From the NCBI GenBank assembly GCA_021793115.1, contig JAJYTJ010000133.1:1-10222 (forward strand): 10,222 nucleotides of DNA, read 5' to 3'. The DNA comes from Actinomycetes bacterium (GTDB lineage Bacteria; Actinomycetota; Actinomycetes; Actinomycetales; Cellulomonadaceae). The notes beneath the pieces are model-generated. The model had not been told where the DNA came from, did not search any database, and was given only the letters and a program-made list of their open reading frames with translations. Positions 6,657 to 10,222 of this stretch are shown piece by piece (positions within the stretch are counted from its first letter, which is position 1; each line of letters starts with the position of its first letter). The translations under genes and the position numbers were made by a program.

Positions 6657-6662
6657 ACTCTA
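6657..6662 (-). promoter_or_regulatory. -10 element for leaderless lplA transcript
   Basis: TAGAGT on the minus strand (complement of 6657-6662) has the TAnnnT pattern and is followed by 6 bases and then GTG6650, so transcription would start on the start codon. No good -35 is seen at 16 to 18 bases. It lies in the 31-base gap after the upstream gene. Confidence 0.3.
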
Positions 6663-6681
6663 GGCACGTGCCGGCGGCGGG

Positions 6682-7566
6682 CTAGCGGGCGGCCTGCACC
6701 GCGGCCAGCGCTCTGTCCTGCGCGATCGTCGAAAGCCGGTCCGGCGTGCCCAGCGAGCTGACGTTGTCGGTGGTCGACGCGGTCCACGTGACGATGGCGT
6801 TGCCCACCAGCAGGTGGCCGCGGTAGCCGTTCGTCGTCTGGGTCTGCCCCTGGAACGTCAGCTGCTGCACGATCGACGGGTACAACCCCGCGCCCTCGAT
6901 CGCCGGCTGCGTCACCCAGCGTCCACCGGTGTCGCCCGTCGGGTCGAGGAGCGTGTACGAGGCGCAGGCGTCGACCGTTCCGACGAGGGTCGCGAAGGCA
7001 CGCTGCGCCTCCACCGGCGAGGCGAGCAGCGTCACCTCCTGGCGGAACGTGAACGCCGTGCCACCCGTCCAGTCGCGCACCGAGTAGGCCGTCGGCGGTT
7101 GTGCGACGACGGTGCTCGCCACTTGGCAGCTGGCCGGGACGACCGCCGCGTTGGCGGGCAGCCCCCAGCCCGGCGCGGGGCTGGTGGACGGCACGATCGG
7201 CCCGACGGCGGAGGGCAGGGCGCCGGCGATCTGGTCCGCGGTGACGAAGAGCGCCTGCGACGTGGAGGCGTCGAAGACGGTGTCCTGACCGGGCGGCGTC
7301 GGGCCGGGCTCGACGTTGGACGTCGCCGACAGGGACGGGTTGGGCCCCAGGGTCGGCAGCAAGCTCGGCTCGATGACGGGTTCGGTGGCGCTCGGCGTCG
7401 GCGACGGGCTCGGAGAGGCCACGGTGGCTCCCCCAACCCACGGCTGCCACACGAGCAGGCCGATGGCGACCGCGAGGACGCCGGCGAGCACCCACCACCA
7501 CGAAGCGCGCGGCCGCGAGGGCGTCTCGTCGGTCCGCGGAGGCGTCGTGCTCCAGCCGCCGGACAC
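6682..7566 (-). CDS. Membrane-anchored protein with PknH-like extracellular domain
   Basis: A 294-residue protein of unknown function. A short cytoplasmic tail (1-22) precedes one membrane helix (about 23-41, WWWVLAGVLAVAIGLLVW). A Pro/Ser/Thr-rich linker (about 50-95) follows, then an extracellular domain of about 195 residues. Cys147 and Cys201 are the only cysteines and probably form a disulfide. The pattern (FVTADQIAGALP at 107-118, a Cys, then FRQEVTLLASPVEAQRAF at 174-191 and VDACASY) resembles the ligand-binding domain at the C-terminus of mycobacterial PknH, here without a kinase; this match is from memory of the fold family and is tentative. GTG7566 is preferred: AAGGGAG lies 7 bases upstream. 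A TTG at 7596 would add 10 residues without a ribosome site. It lies 72 bases downstream of cimA, with a possible own -10 TAGCCT (complement of 7596-7601). Confidence 0.75.
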   Translation of the reverse strand: MSGGWSTTPPRTDETPSRPRASWWWVLAGVLAVAIGLLVWQPWVGGATVASPSPSPTPSATEPVIEPSLLPTLGPNPSLSATSNVEPGPTPPGQDTVFDASTSQALFVTADQIAGALPSAVGPIVPSTSPAPGWGLPANAAVVPASCQVASTVVAQPPTAYSVRDWTGGTAFTFRQEVTLLASPVEAQRAFATLVGTVDACASYTLLDPTGDTGGRWVTQPAIEGAGLYPSIVQQLTFQGQTQTTNGYRGHLLVGNAIVTWTASTTDNVSSLGTPDRLSTIAQDRALAAVQAAR

Positions 7567-7638
7567 CCGCTCGCTCCCTTCTCGTGCCAGTGGCAAGGCT
7601 ATGCGCCCGCGGCCGGCGACGCGACGCGGTGCCGCCGG

Positions 7639-9234
7639 TCAGCGGGGTGAGATCCCCAGGTGGTGCAGGCCCCAGATGGCTGAGTCCGTCAGCGCCTCCC
7701 ACGACGCCTCGATGACGTTCGGGCCGACGCCGACCGTCATCCAGGTCGTCGTGCCGTCGCTCGTCTCGATGAGGACACGGGTCGTGGCGTCCGTGCCGTG
7801 CTGCGTGTCGAGGATGCGGACCTTGAAGTCGATGAGGACGAAGGACTCGAGCTCCGGGTAGACGCGCACCAGCGCCCGGCGCAGCGCCTCGTCGAGCGCG
7901 TTGACCGGGCCGTTGCCCTCCCCGGTGGACACGATGCGCTCCTGCCCGGCGGTCAGCTTGACGGTCGCCTCGGCGAGGGCCGGCGTACCGCGGCCGCCGC
8001 GGCGCTCGACGAGCGTGCGCCACGACTCCACGGTGAAGTAGGTCGGGCGACCGTCGCCCGCCTCCTCGAGCAGCAGCAGCTCGAAGCTCGCGTCGGCGGC
8101 CTCGTAGGTGTAGCCGTTCGCCTCGGCGTCCTTGACGCGGTTCGCCACCCGGGTGAGCACGTCCGGCCGGTCGGAGAGGTCGAAGCCCAGCTCGCGGCCC
8201 TTGAGCTCGACCGAGGCGCGGCCGGCCATCTCGGAGACCAGCATGCGCATGTCGTTGCCGACGTTCGCCGGGTCCGTGTGCTGGTAGAGGTCGGGGTCGA
8301 CCCGGATGGCGCTGGCGTGCAGGCCCGCCTTGTGCGCGAAGGCGCTGGTGCCGACGTACGGCTGCCGGGCGAACGGCGAGATGTTGGTGATCTCGCTGAT
8401 GGCATGGGCGACGCGCGTCAGGTCGCGCAGCCCGCCGCCGTCCACGGCGTGCAGCACGGGCCGCCCGTACTTCAGCTCGAGGTTCGCCACGACCGTGAGC
8501 AGGTCGGCGTTGCCGGTCCGCTCGCCGTAGCCGTTGACGGTGCCCTGCACGTGACTGGCGCCCGCGTCGACCGCGGCGAGCGTGTTCGCGACGGCGCAGC
8601 CCGAGTCGTTGTGCGCGTGCATGCCGAGCACGGCGTGCGGGCCGACGGTCGCACGGACCGCGGTGACGATCTCGCCCACCCCGTGGGGCAGCATCCCGCC
8701 GTTCGTGTCGCACAGCGCGACGACCTCGGCACCCGCCTCGAACGAGGCACGCACCGCCGCGAGCGCGAAGTCGGCGTCGTAGCGATAGCCGTCGAAGAAG
8801 TGCTCGACGTCGACGACAACCCGCCGGCCCTCGAGCACCAGGAACGACACGGTGTCGCGGATCATCGCGAGCCCCTCGTCCCTCGTCGTGCGCAGCGCCC
8901 GCTCGACGTGCCGGATGTCGCTCTTGGCGACGAGCGTGACGATCGGGGTCTCGGCGTCGACGAGCGCCCGCACCTGCGGGTCGTCGACCGCACGGACGCC
9001 CGCCTTGCGCGTGGCGCCGAACGCGGCGAGCTCGGCGTTCTTGAGGTCGAGCTCCTTGGCGGCGCGCTTGAAGAACTCGGTGTCCTTCGGCACCGCGCCC
9101 GGCCAGCCGCCCTCGATGACGCCGACGCCGAGCTCGTCGAGCAGCGTCGTGATGAGCAGCTTGTCGATGACGGAGAGGTTGATCCCCTCCTGCTGGGCAC
9201 CGTCGCGCAGCGTGGTGTCGTAGACCTGGAACAA
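7639..9234 (-). CDS. cimA: Citramalate synthase
   Basis: A 531-residue enzyme of the LeuA/HMG-CoA-lyase-like family that condenses pyruvate and acetyl-CoA to (R)-citramalate, the first step of threonine-independent isoleucine synthesis. Signatures: DTTLRDGAQQEG at 6-17 (metal-binding Asp, catalytic Arg), EGGWPGAVPKDTEFF at 41-55, typical of citramalate synthases rather than 2-isopropylmalate synthases, DTNGGMLPHG at 176-185, the metal-binding HAH at 206-208 in MHAHNDSGCAVANT, and NGYGERTGNADL at 234-245. From about residue 400 to the end lies the LeuA allosteric domain that normally mediates feedback by isoleucine. The start is TTG9234, 5 codons before the catalytic motif, with AAGGAG (complement of 9243-9248) 8 bases upstream. 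ilvE lies upstream on the same strand and an attenuator-like leader lies directly before the gene. Confidence 0.93.
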   Translation of the reverse strand: MFQVYDTTLRDGAQQEGINLSVIDKLLITTLLDELGVGVIEGGWPGAVPKDTEFFKRAAKELDLKNAELAAFGATRKAGVRAVDDPQVRALVDAETPIVTLVAKSDIRHVERALRTTRDEGLAMIRDTVSFLVLEGRRVVVDVEHFFDGYRYDADFALAAVRASFEAGAEVVALCDTNGGMLPHGVGEIVTAVRATVGPHAVLGMHAHNDSGCAVANTLAAVDAGASHVQGTVNGYGERTGNADLLTVVANLELKYGRPVLHAVDGGGLRDLTRVAHAISEITNISPFARQPYVGTSAFAHKAGLHASAIRVDPDLYQHTDPANVGNDMRMLVSEMAGRASVELKGRELGFDLSDRPDVLTRVANRVKDAEANGYTYEAADASFELLLLEEAGDGRPTYFTVESWRTLVERRGGRGTPALAEATVKLTAGQERIVSTGEGNGPVNALDEALRRALVRVYPELESFVLIDFKVRILDTQHGTDATTRVLIETSDGTTTWMTVGVGPNVIEASWEALTDSAIWGLHHLGISPR

Positions 9235-9298
9235 CGGCCCTGCTCCTTCGTCGGGACTTCACGGAACGGGACGGGCGAGGGGTGGTACCCGGTACAAC

Positions 9299-9327
9299 AA
9301 AAAGACCCCCCGTGGTACGGGAGGTCT
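9299..9327 (-). terminator. Intrinsic terminator (attenuator) upstream of cimA
   Basis: On the minus strand AGACCTCCCGT (9327-9317) pairs with ACGGGGGGTCT (9313-9303): an 11-base stem with one U-G pair and a 3-base loop, followed by a T run at 9303-9299. This is a textbook Rho-independent terminator, rare in such GC-rich DNA. It stands about 65 bases before the cimA start and about 420 bases after the ilvE stop, so it is placed to interrupt transcription into cimA. Confidence 0.85.
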
Positions 9328-9353
9328 GCGCGCCGGCGGGTGGGCCGACGCGC
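9328..9353 (-). promoter_or_regulatory. GC-rich leader hairpin before the terminator
   Basis: GCGCGTCGGC (minus strand, 9353-9344) and GCCGGCGCGC (9337-9328) form a 10-base stem with one U-G pair and a 6-base loop. It begins at the stop codon of the putative leader peptide and ends exactly where the terminator stem begins. It could be the pause or protector hairpin of an attenuator. Confidence 0.6.
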
Positions 9354-9400
9354 TAGCCGATAATCAGCGAGAACTGATGCACGCCCCCATGGTCGCACAC
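9353..9400 (-). CDS. Putative Leu-Ile-Ile leader peptide
   Basis: A very short minus-strand frame ends Phe-Ser-Leu-Ile-Ile-Gly at a TAG (9355-9353), directly before the two leader hairpins of cimA. Starting at GTG9400 it encodes the 15 residues MCDHGGVHQFSLIIG; starting at GTG9382 it encodes 9. Consecutive Leu-Ile-Ile codons (CTG ATT ATC) would stall a ribosome when isoleucine or leucine is short, and AT-ending codons are unusual in this window. No clear Shine-Dalgarno is seen; a G run at 9388-9384 is the best candidate and is too close to GTG9382. An overlapping ATG frame (9390-9364, 8 residues, one Ile) is an alternative. Supported by position and codons only. Confidence 0.4.
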   Translation of the reverse strand: MCDHGGVHQFSLIIG

Positions 9401-9401
9401 G

Positions 9402-9407
9402 AACCTA
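9402..9407 (-). promoter_or_regulatory. -10 candidate of the cimA leader promoter
   Basis: TAGGTT on the minus strand (complement of 9402-9407) has the TAnnnT pattern and would start RNA near 9393-9396, just before the leader frame that starts at GTG9382. No clear -35 is found at normal spacing. If this start is right, the longer GTG9400 leader could not be used. Confidence 0.3.
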
Positions 9408-9455
9408 CGGTCGCGTAACCCACGGACGTCCGAGAGTCCCGCGAGCGCGCCGGAA

Positions 9456-9520
9456 GGATCGGATCGACGATCCGGCCGACGAACCGCCGCGCCGCGGGCA
9501 CCGCCGATCGCCACTGATCG
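9456..9520. repeat. Cluster of GATCG/CGATC words
   Basis: GATCG occurs at 9457, 9462, 9506 and 9516, and CGATC at 9468 and 9505. They include the perfect dyad GATCG-A-CGATC (9462-9472) and the 6-base stem GGATCG/CGATCC (9456-9473). It lies some 50 to 115 bases upstream of the predicted cimA leader start, so operator sites for a regulator are possible. Confidence 0.3.
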
Positions 9521-9593
9521 ACACCATGCGCGGTGGCGCCCCGCTCGACCTTCCCGCCGACGAGGGCGCCCCGAGGCGCGGATCAACCGCAGC

Positions 9594-9617
9594 ACCGGCG
9601 CGCCACGACGCGCCGGT
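9594..9617 (-). terminator. Candidate ilvE terminator hairpin without T tract
   Basis: ACCGGCGCG (9594-9602) and CGCGCCGGT (9609-9617) are perfect reverse complements with a 6-base loop, about 130 bases after the ilvE stop on the minus strand. No T run follows. It may end or protect the ilvE transcript; a chance GC palindrome cannot be excluded. Confidence 0.35.
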
Positions 9618-9743
9618 CCGAGGTGGCCCCGACCAAGGCGTCCTGGCGCGCGGATTGCGGCGTCCGCAGGCGGTGGCCGTCGGCCCCGGCATCCCGCAGG
9701 CCGCCCCAGGAGCCGTGTCCTGGAGACCGACGGGCCGGCGTCC

Positions 9744-10222
9744 CTAGAGCAGGCGGTACATCCAGCCGTGGGTGTCGGCGGCCCGGCCGTTCTGGATGTC
9801 GGTGAGCTGCTCGCGGGTCGCCACCGTCACCGGGCCGGCGCCGCCGTCGCCTACCGTCAGGTCGAAGTCGTCGGACGCCAGCCGGCCGATCGGCGTCATC
9901 ACCGCGGCGGTGCCGCACGCGAACACCTCGACCACCTCGCCGCTGGCGAGACCGGCCTTCAGCTCGTCGAGCCGCACCGGCTCCTCGGAGACCTCGTGCC
10001 CCGCCTCCGCCAGCAGCGTGAGGATCGACGAGCGCGTGACGCCCTCGAGGATGGTGCCGGAGATGGCCGGCGTGGTGACGCGGCCGTCGGCGTGCACCAC
10101 CATGACGTTCATGCCGCCGAGCTCCTCGAGCACCTCGCCGGCCACGTCGAGGAAGCACACCTGGTCGAAGCCCTTGGCGTACGCCTCCTGCTGCGGCAGC
10201 AGGCTGGCCGCGTAGTTGCCGC
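9744..10222 (-). CDS. ilvE: Branched-chain amino acid aminotransferase, C-terminal part
   Basis: The last 158 residues of a class IV PLP-dependent aminotransferase that interconverts Ile, Leu and Val with their 2-oxo acids, here probably the final step of their synthesis. The visible part opens with GNYAASLLPQQEAYAKG, the segment directly after the PLP lysine (K-x-G-G-N-Y), so the catalytic lysine lies about 3 codons beyond the right edge. CFLDVAGEVLEELGGMNVM follows, and VFACGTAAVMTPIGRL near the end contains the conserved CGTAA substrate-pocket motif. The gene is cut by the window edge, not broken. It ends at TAG 9746-9744, and cimA lies about 510 bases downstream in the same orientation, which fits a shared isoleucine role. 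Confidence 0.92.
   Translation of the reverse strand, partial: GNYAASLLPQQEAYAKGFDQVCFLDVAGEVLEELGGMNVMVVHADGRVTTPAISGTILEGVTRSSILTLLAEAGHEVSEEPVRLDELKAGLASGEVVEVFACGTAAVMTPIGRLASDDFDLTVGDGGAGPVTVATREQLTDIQNGRAADTHGWMYRLL

Larger units (their letters stand above)
9408..9743. other. Non-coding stretch between ilvE and the cimA leader
   Basis: About 336 bases with no supportable gene. Open frames exist on both strands (9526-9747 plus, 9405-9692 minus) but show mixed third-position bases and no ribosome sites. The stretch holds inverted repeats: GGCGCCC (9535-9541) with GGGCGCC (9564-9570), a perfect 9-base stem at 9594-9617, and a cluster of GATCG words at 9456-9520. Confidence 0.6.

Noticed and set aside
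6593..9262. An 889-codon open frame on the minus strand through cimA, the sensor protein and the start of lplA
   Set aside because: It overlaps three recognised genes in another frame of the same strand and encodes Arg/Ala-rich low-complexity sequence.
9405..9692. A possible 95-residue minus-strand protein between ilvE and cimA
   Set aside because: Low-complexity Arg/Gly/Ser/Pro composition and no ribosome site; better explained as non-coding GC-rich DNA.
9526..9747. A possible 73-residue plus-strand protein between ilvE and cimA
   Set aside because: There is no ribosome site, no recognisable motif, and about a quarter of third positions are A or T, unlike the real genes here. It also runs into the ilvE stop region.

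Overview
The window looks like chromosomal core DNA from a high-GC actinobacterium. Base composition is roughly three quarters G+C by eye, GTG and TTG starts are common, third codon positions are almost all G or C, and several genes start directly after a -10-like element with no Shine-Dalgarno sequence. A DUF3516 helicase, a citramalate synthase next to ilvE, and IdeR/DtxR-type iron boxes fit an actinomycete of the Cellulomonas/Micrococcales type; the exact genus is an inference. No mobile element, CRISPR array, tRNA or rRNA was seen.

Left part (1-3804, plus strand): a G-quadruplex-like repeat lies directly before an SF2 RNA helicase with a DUF3516 C-terminus (44-2563). A 108-base gap then carries two iron-box-like operators and a promoter that seems to start transcription at the start codon of a short VIT/CCC1-type metal transporter (2672-3307). 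A YbaK-type Cys-tRNA deacylase (3313-3804) follows 5 bases later and is probably cotranscribed.

Middle part (3809-6650): an aldo/keto reductase (minus) converges on ybaK and diverges from a YggS/PLPHP paralogue (plus). The yggS gene converges, with a 3-base gap, on a lipoate-protein ligase (minus) whose accessory domain is at the N-terminus, the reverse of the E. coli order.

Right part (6682-10222, all minus strand): ilvE (only its C-terminal part is present), then about 500 bases of non-coding DNA, then cimA (citramalate synthase), a membrane-anchored protein with a PknH-like extracellular domain, and the ligase. CimA makes citramalate from pyruvate and acetyl-CoA for threonine-independent isoleucine synthesis, and IlvE performs the last transamination, so the two belong together. 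Just before cimA there is a strong intrinsic terminator, a GC-rich hairpin and a very short reading frame ending Leu-Ile-Ile-Gly: the layout of a transcription attenuator that would sense isoleucine/leucine supply.

This is mainly a housekeeping region with no obvious novel multi-gene system. The most interesting signals are regulatory: the iron boxes before the VIT gene and the attenuator before cimA.
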